In this document: piece by piece, positions 12,132 through 27,004 of the stretch
Layout: every line of letters begins with the position of its first letter
Position numbering within the stretch: position 1 is the first letter of the stretch
Source of the DNA: Salvia splendens
Taxonomy: Eukaryota > Streptophyta > Magnoliopsida > Lamiales > Lamiaceae
Assembly: GCF_004379255.2 (NCBI RefSeq)
Contig: NC_056049.1
Coordinates: 496,001 to 560,000, forward strand
Length of the DNA stretch: 64,000 bases
Direction: 5' to 3'
The notes under the pieces: generated by a model
The model's database searches: none
Seen by the model: only the letters and a program-made list of their open reading frames with translations
What the model was told of the DNA's origin: nothing
Position numbers and translations under genes: made by a program

Positions 12132-14147
12132 TATATGATTATAAAACGCCAACTTGGTCATTTAGAGATCTGCCGACATGTTTGTAGCAATAATTAAGGA
12201 AGCTATATATACGTATACCGTGTATATAGAATCTGTATAATCAATTTGAAATAAAATTATTCGTAAAAAAATCTACATTCAACTAAACGAGTTGAATTTG
12301 AATGAATGAACATACCGAAATTCGACTAAATAATTGTACTCTACAGAAGCTTAACATAGTGATAATAGCTATTAAAGTCAAATTAATTAGGTCGAATACT
12401 GACCAAATTATTAGCATAAACTGTTAATTTAGAAATTGATATAAATATTTGTTAATAATTTGTTTGGATATGTATAATCAATAACTAATTAAATAAAAGT
12501 ATTTTAGGTTAATCTTTATTTATTAAGATGAATTGGGATTTTGAGATATACCAAATTCTTAATAAGCGATATCGTCTAAGCTAAGTTTGTATCATTTGTA
12601 GTGTAGTCACTAGTGTATATTTTATCAGATTTACTTCGATTGAATAAAATACTTGAAGTAGCAAAATAATACTACTGGTTAGTAAAGAGAACAAGTAACT
12701 ACTACATACAACAAAAACTTAGAGCAAATAATTCTATAGTACTTCTTATCCAATAAGGAAGAACAACAACCAAACACATTTATACACATCAAGATCGCAA
12801 GAAAAAAAGACATCATACATAAAACAACATCATACAAAGCGAAAATATTCCTACATACACACCAACAATAACAAACTAGACACGTACTGACTGTATAGGT
12901 GCTGATGAATTCACTTTATCTCAACTTTTTATAGTTTCAAAATTTCAAAACATACTTAAACTTTAATGTTACGCCACTCATCAAATTTATGTCCCACATA
13001 AAAGGAGAACATCGAACACCATCTTCCAATCCAAGTAAATGTCACATTTTCATACCTCTATTGATGTGAAAGCCATTCATTCTATATATTAAAACGTTTA
13101 TACTACTTTATTTAAGTCGTGTTTAAAAAACACGAAATCCATCGTATTCGACGTAGCTGAATGAGACCAATGCTAATGTTACTTATAAAATAAAATAACT
13201 TAACAATTATCGTGTAGTAGGAAAACTAAGTTAGATCATTTTTGTAGGCCAACTTCCATAGACACGTTACACCTTATCAACGTCGCTAGCCATTAGCAAA
13301 GGCCCACCAATGTCTTGCCCGTGAATTATCGAAGAACGGCAAGAATCGCATGTTTCATTTTAATATAAACATGATTCATTTCCACACACATTTTTTTTTT
13401 AAAAAAATGTGATATTAAAAAGCCATATGATTGCCCACACATATTGAAAATGAATAAATAACTGAATGATCAGAATTTTTTTTTATCATTTCTAAGGTTT
13501 CAATCTTATAAAATAATTTTTAAAAGATTTGAAATTATTATAAAGTATTAAAATGAAACAATAAAATATACTACTACTAATTTAGTTTTTGTTTATAGCT
13601 AAATTTTGGTGGAAAGAATATGAAAAAATAAATTAAAAATCATAATATCTATTCGAAATTGATGGAAGATCATACGTACAAAAGTATTTAAATAATAATT
13701 TGTTATTAAATTATGAAGAGTTAATAGTCATTTGAATCAAGAAATTTGGTTAATTTCTCACCAACTCTATAAACTTTGAAAACTACATGGTTAATCAAAA
13801 GTTTTTATTTTTTTCGCAATTGTCTCGTTGGTATACAACACAACTTCTTTTGACAATGTTTAAAATGACTTCACTTCATTTTTCTTATTTAATGAAACGA
13901 CGTCGTTTTGAAGATCAACAAAAGACGTCATTTTTATACCATGCGCGCAACAAGAAGATTGAAATAAACTAAAATCTCATTATTTAATATTATGATTTCA
14001 AATCATATGACAATGGATATAATTTACAGCAAGTTAAATGGAATAATGTAGCTACATATGCTTATTGTGAAAGAAATTCATACTCTTCCTTTTCTTCTTT
14101 CAATAATCACCGGTCGTCTTCACGGCCCCAACTTCTAATAATTTAGT
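12132..14147. other. Intergenic, AT-rich
   Basis: No gene is visible. The only motif worth noting is a perfect AAACGACGTCGTTT palindrome near 13891-13905, a short sequence often seen in plant intergenic DNA. The last 170 bases are the 3' flank of the GPPS small-subunit gene. Confidence 0.45.
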
Positions 14148-15092
14148 CTAAGCTGAGCAGAGGCTCGGCTTGGCTACAAGGCTCGTTAAAAGCTCAACAT
14201 TCTTCTTTCCATGGAATCCTTCAAGCTCCTTGAGAGCCAAATCCCTCAATTTTCTAACTATATTTTCAATTTCAACACTAGTTTTCCTCTCCATCAATCC
14301 TCTCACCGTTCCCGCATAAAGCCCGAAATTCCTCAGCTTCTGTATTTCGGCCTCGCTTCCGCCGCCCAATATGGCTCCAGACGCCGCCGCACAAGCATGA
14401 ATCTCGCCGTATTTCTTCTTACACACATACTCGATGAACTCAAATCTCGAATTCTCATCAACGATTTCCCCTTCCTTATACAGCCCGTCCATGATCCCCT
14501 CCGACCCGCCGGCCCGGCTTATCTCGATCATAACCTGAAGGACCCTCTCCGGCCGGGCCGGGCCGACGGACCGGGCCAGCAGCTCGAACCCGAACGGGAA
14601 AATCCCATCCCCGGTCAGCAGCTCGATGTTCGGGCCGTACTTGTGCTCAACTTCGGGCCTCGGTCCGGGCCCCGTCCGGTCGGTCAGGGGGAGGTGCTCG
14701 TGGGCGTAGGCTGCCGCGTGCACGAGATGGACCGCGGCCGCCGCGGCCATGGCGTGGCTCCGGTCGCCGCCCACGAGCTCGCACGCGGCCACGCACAGGG
14801 CCGAGGCTGCGGTCCTCGGGGCCGCGAAGGTGAGGTGGCGCATGGGCACGAAGACGGCCTCAGGCTTCCTTATTGGGATGGATTTGTCGAGAAAAGCGTC
14901 GATTTCGGATTCGATTCCGTGCCAGTACGGTTGATTTTGGGCAACTGCTGACACCGTTATGCAACGCGGTTGCTTCGAATGGCTGAGATTTGGTCTTAGT
15001 TTCGAGGGAAGGCAAGAGTTGGACTTGGCATAGGAGAGATTGATGGAGGTTTTGATTGTGTTGTGGAGGGAAATGGAGAGATGGCTTGCCAT
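14148..15092 (-). CDS. GPPS.SSU: Geranyl diphosphate synthase small subunit (type I), plastid
   Basis: This 314-residue, intronless protein belongs to the isoprenyl diphosphate synthase superfamily. In mint and relatives the small subunit is inactive alone. It pairs with a GGPP synthase-like large subunit and shifts output to C10 geranyl diphosphate for monoterpenes. The first 50 residues are Ser/Thr/Lys-rich and look like a plastid transit peptide. The Asp-rich catalytic motifs of active prenyltransferases are absent, as expected: the first region reads HLPLTDRTG. The KYGPNIELLTGDGI stretch is typical of the family. The first partner-binding CxxxC motif is present (CVAAC). The position of the second reads CAAAS, where TCT replaces a TGT cysteine codon. 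The start at 15092 gives the expected transit peptide and length. A TATAAATA box lies only 35 bases upstream. Confidence 0.92.
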   Translation of the reverse strand: MASHLSISLHNTIKTSINLSYAKSNSCLPSKLRPNLSHSKQPRCITVSAVAQNQPYWHGIESEIDAFLDKSIPIRKPEAVFVPMRHLTFAAPRTAASALCVAACELVGGDRSHAMAAAAAVHLVHAAAYAHEHLPLTDRTGPGPRPEVEHKYGPNIELLTGDGIFPFGFELLARSVGPARPERVLQVMIEISRAGGSEGIMDGLYKEGEIVDENSRFEFIEYVCKKKYGEIHACAAASGAILGGGSEAEIQKLRNFGLYAGTVRGLMERKTSVEIENIVRKLRDLALKELEGFHGKKNVELLTSLVAKPSLCSA

Positions 15093-15126
15093 TTTGTGGG
15101 TGGGAAAATGAGGGGGAAGCCAAAGG

Positions 15127-15134
15127 TATTTATA
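15127..15134 (-). promoter_or_regulatory. TATA box of the GPPS small-subunit gene
   Basis: TATAAATA on the minus strand ends 35 bases upstream of the ATG at 15092. With the usual 25-30 base spacing, the transcript leader would be very short. Either the leader is short or another upstream promoter is used. Confidence 0.55.
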
Positions 15135-15907
15135 GAGTTGTGGTTAGACCGGTCTGACTGCTCGGATTACAAACTGATAACTCGGTTGATTTGATGACCC
15201 GGCCGGTTTTTAAATTGGATTTTATCTAGCATGCCAAATTTGGATCTAAGAGTTATTTAATCTTCAAATTGTGTAGGTTTTGTACATATGTGTTTAGAGT
15301 ATTATTTAATAAGAGGTTGAATAATGTTGGGCACATGGGAAACTGAGGACTGCAAGAAATCTGGGTCGTTTATGTTGTGCGGATAATATAAAGTATATTT
15401 AATGGTGGAGAACAATATACTTAATGCGCGTTGCAAAACTATATGCTGGCTTTTTAATTGTGTAATCAATGTATCCCTCAATAATTTATTAATTAGTCTG
15501 CTGGGTTTGTATATTGATAATATTCAATGCTTATATATATTTCTTTTACATCATATTGTGTTTTTCCTATCCAATAGTTGTTTTCACATATGTCATATTG
15601 TCCCTTTTATTTAAAATTATTATAGATCATATTATGTGTTGTAGATCTTAGAAGACCATACGATCGACACTGACAAATAGAAAATACGATGTCAACTATT
15701 GTAAATTGGTTGTTGGTAATTAAGATTTCAAGTCTTAATGACCGATTTCTGGCTTTCTGTTTATATGGTCATCCTTGAATTTAACAATAAAATATGATTG
15801 ATTTTGTTTTTTACTTTATATACTTTTGATGTGGGACAACTCAGATGTGAATATTTCACCATATAGAGCATTCAATTAAAATATTTTTTTTCTATGACTA
15901 AATTATA
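15135..15907. other. Intergenic, AT-rich
   Basis: This is the 5' flank of the GPPS small-subunit gene. No other gene or recognisable repeat is seen. Confidence 0.4.
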
Positions 15908-16139
15908 CTCCCTCCGTCTCACGTTACTTGAACTGTTCAATTTCAACTCGTCACAGACTACTTACACTATTTCTAGTTGAAGTTAGAATTAATGTATTTA
16001 ATTAATATGTTAGATTAAGTAGAGGTCCTTTATTAAGTGATGTTTCGTTACACTTCAAATTCTAATTTAATTACACTAAAAATCAATCCCAAATTTACGA
16101 TATAAAATGAAAAGTGCAAGTAACATGGGATGGAGGGAT
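15908..16139. mobile_element. Stowaway-type MITE
   Basis: The element is about 232 bp. Left end CTCCCTCCGTCTCACGTTAC and right end GTAACATGGGATGGAGGGA form long imperfect inverted repeats. TA lies on both sides. It has no coding capacity. Confidence 0.82.
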
Positions 16140-19100
16140 TACTACTGTAACTCTACCTGAATTACTTAAAATGGAATTGTAATTTAATTGGAGATGTGTA
16201 GGAGTACACTTTAGGAAAATAGAGTTGGAATTTGATTTATACTTAATTTTATGGAGTGGTTTATTAATTCGACCCAAACTAATGGCCAATAAAATCCAAC
16301 TAAATTATAGAGCTTATATTATGAAACCCACTCTAGATACTATATGAAAAAGTGTACGTGGATATATTAAATATACTAATTTAAATAATCAAATTGGTAT
16401 ATCAATTTACTCTCCTGTTAAAATACTCCTACTAGAGTACTTTTTTTTTAAATACTAGAGTACTTTACAACCCTACAATCTCACGAATTTCAACTTATGT
16501 TGAATTTTTCAATCGCCAATTAGGAGTAGTTTACAATTGAGGCCCACAAAACATTAAATATATCTAATTATTTTCAACAATTTTTTAATATTTTCTTTTT
16601 AGTTTTATATAATTAACATCCAAATAAATATCCACCGTTGACCTAGTTACTTCCTACACCACTTGCTTGGAACTTTCTATTGTTAGAGTCATAGGAGTAA
16701 TTCATTATTGTATAATATAGGTAGGCTAAATATTTAATAGGGCAAACCTGTTAATATGTATCGATCGATATCTCTGAATTAAATCATACGATCAAATAAA
16801 ATCTAATTTTTTCAAATGAGGGTGGTTAAGAGTAGGAGTATTATACTTCAATCTATTTGGCATGGTTGTTGTGTAGAACATATCATTTATTTTGATACTG
16901 TTATGAGACTACTCATTTTTTATGTAATAGTACATTGCTTGCAGCTGCTCATTTTAGTTCGATTTTCTTGTGCTCTTTTTTTTAGTAGCAGTCCGATAAA
17001 TTGTTCTTTGTTGTTATTTTTAAATATTAAATGCTTATGTATTGCAATAGCCTCTTATATATATACATATAAATTCCTTCTAAGATGGATGCATAAATCA
17101 ATCAATCTGTTACTATTACAATAAATTAATTCTAAAATTAGTTTAGGAGCATTTTAATTCAATGATTTGGAGTTTGGTTCACCAACTCGCCACCCACTAT
17201 AACAATACTTATTTAAGAGAAATCTCTTTAAAAATAAAAAATCTATTGCCGCTATTATTATGGTAATACAATCACTTATCTACATTCATGATCCATCCAC
17301 CCAAAAGATAGTCAATTTTTAAAAAAATCATTTTTCATATTTCATTATTTACACTATATTTATCATTATATTTATTTTTTCACTCATACTACTACTGTTA
17401 CTTTTATTAAAAGTCATATATTAGTGTGACCAAGTGCATAAAAAAATGTCAGAAATATGCACCTAAACATCACATGTTTGGTCCCATATAACGACAACTA
17501 ATTGTGGTGATCAATTTAATGGTCTTTTATTCTTTATGGAAAGTAAGAATGACTTTTACTAGAACATGATAGTGTTTTTTGCAGATTTAATCCTAGCACA
17601 CATAATGGGACGGAGTTGATACAACAAATTTAAGAAAATTTTTAAAAAAAAGGAAGAATACTATAATTCAAACTTTTCTTAATATATAGGGATAAAAGAC
17701 ACATCTATCTAGCACTAATTAAACAACAAGCACTAGTTATTAACAACTAGTATAATGAAGATATAAAATAATATTTAAAAAACATGATTAAATGCACTAA
17801 GATACATAAATATTGAGATAATTTTTATTTTATATGTATAGAAACTTTTCATTAATCTAAAAGTCTTTCTTTTCCAAATTAAAATAATTCACTTCTCAGA
17901 GTTAAACAATGGCCTTTTTTCTTTATAATATTCTAAATAATCTTGAAATCCTCAATACTAGAGTGTTAATTAGAACCATGTAACAATTAATCGCCCTTAT
18001 ATTCTATACGTATTCGATACATTTAATTAGTACTAGTATTTTTTTACGTAATTGCATTGATCAATAATATGCATCGACTTTAGAGTTTAGAACATCACTT
18101 AATAATAAATTCAATTACACCTTTACGATCTAAGTGATGGGTTTGAGTACACGTAAATGATTGAAAAGTTGTAGCAATATGATATGTTAACATATGATGT
18201 TATAGAACAGATGCATGTGTTTTCACACGTGTACCACGTGTACAATCATCCCCATCTCCTTTACCACAAACATTAGGAATGATGTCTCTTTTTTTTTTTT
18301 TGCAGAAGCATAAGCTATATCATCATATCTTACTAGCTAAACTAATTATTTGATGCCATCTATATTTGCATCTATCAAATTTAACATTATTATACTCTTT
18401 ATTACTTTTGTTTGAAATGTATTCGTCCAAAAAGATTAATAAAGTATAAGAAATTATATAGATGGAACAAGTGAATCCATAAGCGTTTGATATAAGCATT
18501 AATTTATAGTACTGTATTGTACTTGTAACTATTCATAATATTCTTAAAACTATCCATCAGCTATTATTTGTCATTAATAATCTTTTTTTATGTTCTGGCT
18601 ATGGTACTTAGTACATTTATTTTTTTATTACCATCTTTTACGAATAATATTTTAATGGGTTGTGTAAATTTAAATTTTATGACTATACATCATTAATAAT
18701 AAATTTCATAAAAACTAGCTTATCAAGTTAGCTTCACTTCATCGTTCTTCGATCTTGATTGGCCTTTCATATTTCACTCCAACTCATGCCCGTATTTTGC
18801 CACACATATATAACGATAAGCCTCCTTACTTAATCTCGAGACAGTATTATATGAATATTTTCGACTTCCCTTTATCACAAAACTAATCTAAAATAGTTCA
18901 GAGTTATTTTAATCTCCAAGAATCTTAAGATAATTAATTAAGCATAGTCTAAATTCGATAGTCAGCCTCTGTAATTAGACAGCGCACCGACAATTTAGCT
19001 GACGAAGCACTGTTTGATAATAATGGCGCTGTAATTTGTTTCCAAAGATAAAAAAATAGAAAAAAGAGAAGACTTGGAAGAGATTTCAGTTGGGTAGGAG

Positions 19101-19500
19101 AGGTGGTGGGTCTATTCTCGAATTCTTCCCTTCCATTTCTTCTCAAATTCCACACACCACCACTCCTACTTCATCTTCTTCATCAATTCTCCCACCCCAT
19201 TTTCCGAATATACACCTTCACTTATTCACATTAACCACCCCTTTTTTGCGTGCATAATCTAAGCACATATCCATTTATGTTCCACTGAAAAGGTCACATT
19301 TTGGGAAGCCCCATTTCTCTAAAAGACCAATCCATCCCCAAATCCCCATCATTGTACTCATACGTTCTTTTCAGTACTCCAAAATTAACTCCTCCCGCCT
19401 TTTTAGTTGCTATTAGTAGAAGATCTTGTTTTAATTTTGAATTTTGGGTGGAAATTGAGATGGGGTATGCTTGATTCGAGAGATTGAGAGGCTAATTTGA
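16140..19500. other. Long intergenic stretch, AT-rich
   Basis: No convincing gene is visible in 3.3 kb. Short open frames such as 16816-17124 lack coding character. Two adjacent ACGTG cores (ACACGTGT at 18225-18232 and CACGTG at 18235-18240) form a G-box/ABRE-like pair about 1.3 kb upstream of the galactosyltransferase start. Their function is unknown. Confidence 0.4.
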
Positions 19501-19517
19501 GGGGGGGGGGGGGGGGG
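19501..19517 (+). repeat. G17 homopolymer directly before a start codon
   Basis: Seventeen consecutive G are followed by AGG and then the ATG at 19521. The tract lies in the 5' leader of the galactosyltransferase gene. It is a site of possible length error or length polymorphism and could form G-quadruplex structure in the mRNA. Confidence 0.9.
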
Positions 19518-19520
19518 AGG

Positions 19521-22293
19521 ATGTCTTGGAAGAGCAGAGGAGTTGAGTCAAATTCGAAGAGTTTTGTTTCGAGGAATCTCGCTCTTCTTCTCTGTGTTGG
19601 CTGCTTCTGCGCTGGAATGCTCTTCACCGACAGGTTTGATCTTTGATTTTTTAATTAATTCTGATTTTTATCATAGTGTTAGTTAGACCTATAGAGTGGT
19701 TATGATTGATGATTTGGTCTTGAACTCATTGATGACTTTCATCATTCAGCTGATCTGCAATCCAATTGCAAAGTGTAGTTCACTTTTTTAGCATGTAATG
19801 ATGAAAGTTGATTTGTTTGAATGTAATTTAGTTGATTCAGTTAATTGAGCTAGGGGGATTGAAGTTGACCTTGATAAACCCCTTTCTTGGGGAGCTTTCA
19901 TGACTATTTAGTAGATCTGCCCAATATTCAAGATTAGCCTACTATTCTAGGGATTGAACTCGAGTCCCTTTCTTGGGGAGCTTTAACATGGGATTTCAGA
20001 TGGGGTTCAGTGTTAACTAGGGCTTTCCGGTATCAGTTTATAACAGAGATTTGACTCAATCTTGTGTGCAAACTCAAGCAGTCTAGTTTAGGGACTGATG
20101 TGTTGTTTATGGATCACTTTGTATAACAAAATAAGAACGCTTGTATTCGTGTTTTTATCTTCCTGATCATCACCTTCTGAAAGTAATGGCGTATTATGAA
20201 ATCGGTGATAAAATTTCCACTTACGTCAGAAGTTCTTTTGTTATAACAACGTCCCATGAAGAGTGAATGTTTCGGTCTTTTGCTGGCAGGATGTGGGAAG
20301 TTCCAGAAGCCAAAGATATATCGAGGTTGAGAGGGGTTTCAGACGAAAAGCTTCAGTTAGTTTCAGATGATTGTGATCCAAAAGTTGTGAGTAATAAATT
20401 ACCTTTAACACTTCAATCACATTTAATTTTTTAAGATTTATTTGTTTATTTGGCGATTAGCATATAATATCAATTCGTTGCTTTGTCAAGGATGTGAAAT
20501 GGGGTTCCAAGGATGTATTAAGGACACCCGACACGGTTCAGTAAGTATACTTCATGTCTTTGGATGTTTATGTTATAGTATTCATCAGCAGAGTGCGTAA
20601 CTCATAGTTACCTGCTGCAACAATGCAGGACTCTCGATAAAACAATTTCAAATTTGGAAATGGAGCTAGCTGCAGCTAGGGCTGTACAGGATTCCTTACT
20701 CAGTGGTTCCCCGATATCCGAAGATCTGAAAATACCTGAATTGACCAAAAAAAGAAAGTACTTGATGGTTGTAGGCATCAACACAGCTTTTAGTAGTCGA
20801 AAGAGAAGAGACTCAGTTCGTGCTACTTGGATGCTACAAGGTGCTCCATATTTCTTTCGTTTGTTTTCTTATTTATGTCTGCAAATTTGTTTTCATGACT
20901 TCTGTTTGCTGGGAAAACTCAGGGGGCAAACGGAAACAGCTTGAAGAAGAAAAGGGAATTATTATTCGATTTGTGATTGGTCACAGGTAAGTGATAAATG
21001 TTTGTGATTCTGAGCATTTATATAATTCAATGCATTTAGTCGGCTAAACCATATTTGGAAGCTGACTTGGTATCACTTTTTCACCTCACTCGTTTTTTAA
21101 CGTCTAATTTCACCGTTGCTGATTTGATCCTCGAATCACCAGTTCAACATCCGGTGGAATTCTCGACAGAGCTATTGAAGCTGAAGATCGAAAACATGGA
21201 GATTTTCTAAGACTGGTAATTTATTTATTTTAATTTTAATTCATTGACCTCATATGGTCGCCTAAGACTACCTTATTTTACAGGATCACGTCGAAGGATA
21301 CCTTGAACTATCAGCCAAGACGAAAACCTATTTCACCACCGCAATTCAATTATGGGATGCGGATTTCTATGTCAAAGTTGATGACGACGTGCATGTTAAC
21401 ATAGGTAAGAAGTACATATTTGCCTCCGATTGAAGGAAAAATAAGCATTTATTGCTTTAAGAGCACGCGAACTTATATTCTTTTAATTGCAGCGACGTTG
21501 GGAGCAACTCTGGCTAGACATCGTTCCAAACCGAGGGTGTACATAGGATGCATGAAATCTGGTCCGGTCCTGGCACAGAAGTAAGCATCTCGCATTGCTA
21601 TCCCGTTTATGGAAGGGAATATTATACTTCACGTTCTATTGTCCCGAATGTTCCCATTTCTTTCCCTTACTCAGGCTTGGTTTTTGTCATTCTTATCAAC
21701 AGGGGAGTAAGATATCATGAACCTGAGTATTGGAAGTTTGGCGAGAACGGAAACAAGTACTTCCGTCATGCTACAGGGCAATTATATGCTATTTCTAGAG
21801 ACTTAGCCTCGTATATATCAATAAACCAGTAGGTTTTTCGCTCTCGTGTTACCTTTTTATGGTGTGTATAAAATACTATAGATCCATCTGTTAATCTAAT
21901 CATCTTTATTGTGGTAGGCATGTACTGCACAAATTCGCAAACGAGGACGTCTCATTGGGATCTTGGTTCATAGGATTGGACGTGGAACACATAGATGATC
22001 GAAGATTATGTTGTGGCACACCACCTGGTATCTTATTTCCCCCAAGCGATCGAAAACCTAATTGTGTTATAAACTTACGTTATCAAATCAATGTGTATAA
22101 ACGCCACGTTTTTGAGTTCTTAATCAAAGCTTGAGAAACTGCAGATTGCGAGTGGAAGGCCCAGGCAGGCAACATATGTGTTGCCTCGTTCGACTGGAGC
22201 TGCAGCGGGATATGCAATTCTGCGGATAGAATCAAGGAGGTGCACCGCCGGTGTGGAGAAGGCGAGAGTGCTGTGTGGAAGGCGGCGTTCTGA
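19521..22293 (+). CDS. Beta-1,3-galactosyltransferase, GT31 (11 exons)
   Basis: This is a Golgi type II membrane enzyme that transfers galactose from UDP-Gal, in the plant group with an N-terminal DUF4094 region. Exons: 19521-19633, 20290-20386, 20491-20540, 20629-20840, 20923-20986, 21143-21215, 21284-21404, 21493-21580, 21703-21828, 21918-22027 and 22145-22293. They sum to 1203 bases, 400 residues plus TGA, matching the usual family length, and every phase is consistent. Residues about 20-36 ([16 protein letters not shown]) form the membrane anchor. The metal and UDP-sugar binding DxD motif appears as VDDDVHVN. Conserved blocks [25 protein letters not shown] and [17 protein letters not shown] are present, as is the Cys-rich C terminus. 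It resembles Arabidopsis B3GALT1-4-like proteins; the exact acceptor (for example arabinogalactan protein glycans) cannot be told from sequence. Confidence 0.94.
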
Positions 22294-22802
22294 TTCTCTT
22301 CCGGCTGCATCTAATGGAAGGTTAGATTGCTCCACGGCTTGTAGTTACGGGATGAAACATCCTCTTAGAAATTTGCTCATAAACCGACCTGTAATATATG
22401 CGTGTCTGCTCTGTTTTAGCCGAGAAGATGGGTCGCTATAGCAACTAAACTATACGTAGAAATTAGCGTGTTTAGGATTGGTAGTAATAAATGTATGTTT
22501 GCTGAGGTTTTGATGCCGACGATGTCCACCTATATATATTGGTTGAAGTGCAAGTGTCTCACCAACTAAATGTTCCTTTCTTGCATTATTAATGGAACCA
22601 ACTTAATTTTCACGTAACGCCAACATGTCCTTCAGTTTATATTCTCTTGTTACGTTACTGTTTATATTAATAATAATTATTATTATAAACAAAGGGATTT
22701 GAAAAACAGAAAAATGAATTTTACTAATATTTTCCTCATTTTAGACTCAATGCAAATTTAAAAAGTGAATGGATGATTATAAAAATGAAAATTTAAATAT
22801 AT
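22294..22802. other. 3' flank of the galactosyltransferase gene
   Basis: This probably includes the 3' UTR of the upstream gene. No other gene is seen. Confidence 0.4.
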
Positions 22803-22897
22803 TCCTTCCTCCGGAAATAAATGAAATAAGACATTTAGCGACATATTAACAGAAAATGAAATAAGTATTGAGATACTGAATGAGGAATAAAGGGAGT
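22803..22897. mobile_element. Short Stowaway-like remnant
   Basis: A CTTCCTCCGGAAATAA-type left end and an AATAAAGGGAGTA right end face each other, with inner inverted similarity around AATGAAATAAG. The ends are imperfect, so this is a decayed or internally deleted copy. Confidence 0.5.
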
Positions 22898-23989
22898 ACT
22901 ACTATTTAAAAAGCAAGAGAGAAATTTGCAAAAACAAACCAAATGACAAAAATAAAAATTTCGCACCCAATGCGATCTAATATTATTGAGATATGTACGT
23001 ACTCTAATGTCTAGAGCTCTCTCTTAATTACTTGTGACTCTAATAATTGTATGTTAAGTGGAGTACATAATACTATGTATAAATATATTGAGGTTGTTTG
23101 CAATTTATATTATTTATTTAGAAATATAAGAATCTTGGATAAATAAATATTTTTTACAAATTGATGTTCAGTTTAAATTGATTTTCGTAATTATGAAAAT
23201 AATTAAAGGGAATTACAGTGTAGAGATATTGCGTTAAAAAAGCATTTCATTTTTATTAATAGGGCTAATAAATTTGTTTTTCGAGGCAACTCTACAACTT
23301 TTTTACAAGCTATTCGTGATATTACATTCGTCTTAGGTTGAACCTAGGAATATTAGTTTGAATCAGATTGCAGGTTAAAATTGGATTTGGAATTGGAGTT
23401 GCCTCTAAATCTAACCGAATCTAATCTATATATATCAATCCAATTTAGATTCAGAATTTTTAGAACAGTATTAGACAATTAATTGATATAATTAAATTAA
23501 TAATTAATTGTCATCATCGCTCAAAAAATGGTGATTTTAAATCGAAGCGAGAACCGGGAATTTCGGTTAAAACCAAAATCGTCATTTCTGTACCGAATCG
23601 GTTCAATGACGCTATGAATAATCTTTACCGAATCGGTTCAATAACGCTATAAATAATTATAATTTATACATATGGAGTATTAATTGATAACATTAAAAAG
23701 AGAAAAAAAGGAGAAGGCGTAAGTAGTAGACATATGGAGTATTAATTGATAACATTAAAAAAAAAGAAAAAAAAGGGAGAAGAAGGCATATTCCTTACGC
23801 CATCCATTTCCAAAGATTTGGATAATCACAATTGGATTTGTAGCGACGCATAGATTTATTGTTTCCCCCAAATTCTCTCGACTTTGGTAATCTCTTTATC
23901 TTTCACTCTACTTTGGATTCGGTTTGTGAACCCTAATTTCATTCATTCACCTTCTTTTTGCTCCCGATCGCAGCCAATCATCCGACGCC
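22898..23989. other. Intergenic; 5' flank of ATG8 with two short tandem duplications
   Basis: The stretch is AT-rich. A 30-base unit with ACCGAATCGGTTCAAT appears twice (about 23592-23622 and 23627-23657). A 32-base unit starting CATATGGAGTATTAATTG appears twice (about 23669-23700 and 23730-23761). The last 150 bases carry the ATG8 leader. No gene is visible. Confidence 0.6.
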
Positions 23990-25834
<1,845 letters not shown>

Positions 25835-26879
25835 ACAAAGGTCGAACTGGGCCTTGTATATCCTCGAACGAAATCTTTGTAAAAATCTCTTGAATTCTCT
25901 CTAAGCGTTATTCTCCCAAAAGGACGGGTCTCTGATGATTTCCTTAAACTCATGGATTTGAATGTTGAATTTGAATTCATAACTACCATTTCCAATATGT
26001 ATCAATCTTTACATCTCCTACTACTTGTGCTTTTCAGGTTATCAGTATGCAATTTCGATATAAATAAGCATCGTTGTTTAGGTTTGACGATTAAATCAAA
26101 ATTTTAATTTGAAAATTTGTCATATAGCTTTGTACTATGTAATATGAATTGAAATGTCACATTTTTTAAGCGGGCGCTTACTTTCATTCCAAAATAATAG
26201 TACTAGTAGTAGTCAATTTCAAACCTCTCTGTTTTTACACTATTTGAGTTTTCGTAAAAAACAAATATTATTCGGGAAGCAAAGCATAGGACGGCAATAA
26301 TATATTGTCAAATGTCGACCCCAATTTAATGCCCAAGTTAAGAATTTGAATCTTTTTTCTTTATTTCTTGGAAGAATTTTATTCTTGCAATTCGACTTAG
26401 ACCAATATTCATATTTGAGACATCCCATTTAACTTGGCATATTTTTTATTCGATAATTATTTTATATTATTAGTCTTAATTTGAATATACGTCAATGAAC
26501 GAACCCATTAATTCGTTGGCAAAGAAACATAACATTAATCATGTACTCCTACTACCAAGTAACTCATGATGTGTGCACACCATTAAATCAAAGAAGGCAT
26601 GGACTCCTTTAATGGAAAGCCAGCACATTTTGTATAATTTGACTTCTCATTAAAGAAAAGAAGATAGACGTGTTGCAACATATTCAATGGTTCTCCATCG
26701 AAAGCGTGTAAAAATCAACCTCACACATCAATATTGTATACTCTTTGACAATATTAAATTCCTCACAATACAAATAAAATAAATGGCTAAATTACATGCA
26801 CGCTACAGTCATTTCTTGACCATAACGTTGGAATAATTCAATGATGTAGAGATAGATAGTTGGTTGTTGCACCTCAAAA
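25835..26879. other. Intergenic, AT-rich
   Basis: The first part is the ATG8 3' UTR and flank. No other gene or clear repeat is seen. Confidence 0.4.
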
Positions 26880-26886
26880 TATATAG
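26880..26886 (+). promoter_or_regulatory. Putative TATA box of the small gene at 27005
   Basis: TATATAG lies about 120 bases upstream of the ATG at 27005, in a normal position for a plant promoter with a leader of roughly 85-95 bases. Confidence 0.45.
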
Positions 26887-27004
26887 CCTTTCCCACCAAA
26901 CATAAGTAGAGAAAGCTTTGAAGGCATCCATATAAGAAAGAGGAGTTTTCAACACAAAGAAAGAGTTGTAGTTGGAAATATTAGAGAGATCAAGATTCAA
27001 GAAC

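Noticed and set aside
14211..14951. A 246-codon open frame on the plus strand opposite the GPPS small subunit
   Set aside because: It is the antisense shadow of a GC-rich coding region. The minus-strand frame has a full family match, and this one has no recognisable domain.
16816..17124. A hydrophobic 102-codon frame in AT-rich intergenic DNA
   Set aside because: It has low-complexity Leu/Ile/Ser/Cys composition from AT-rich sequence, no promoter and no family match.
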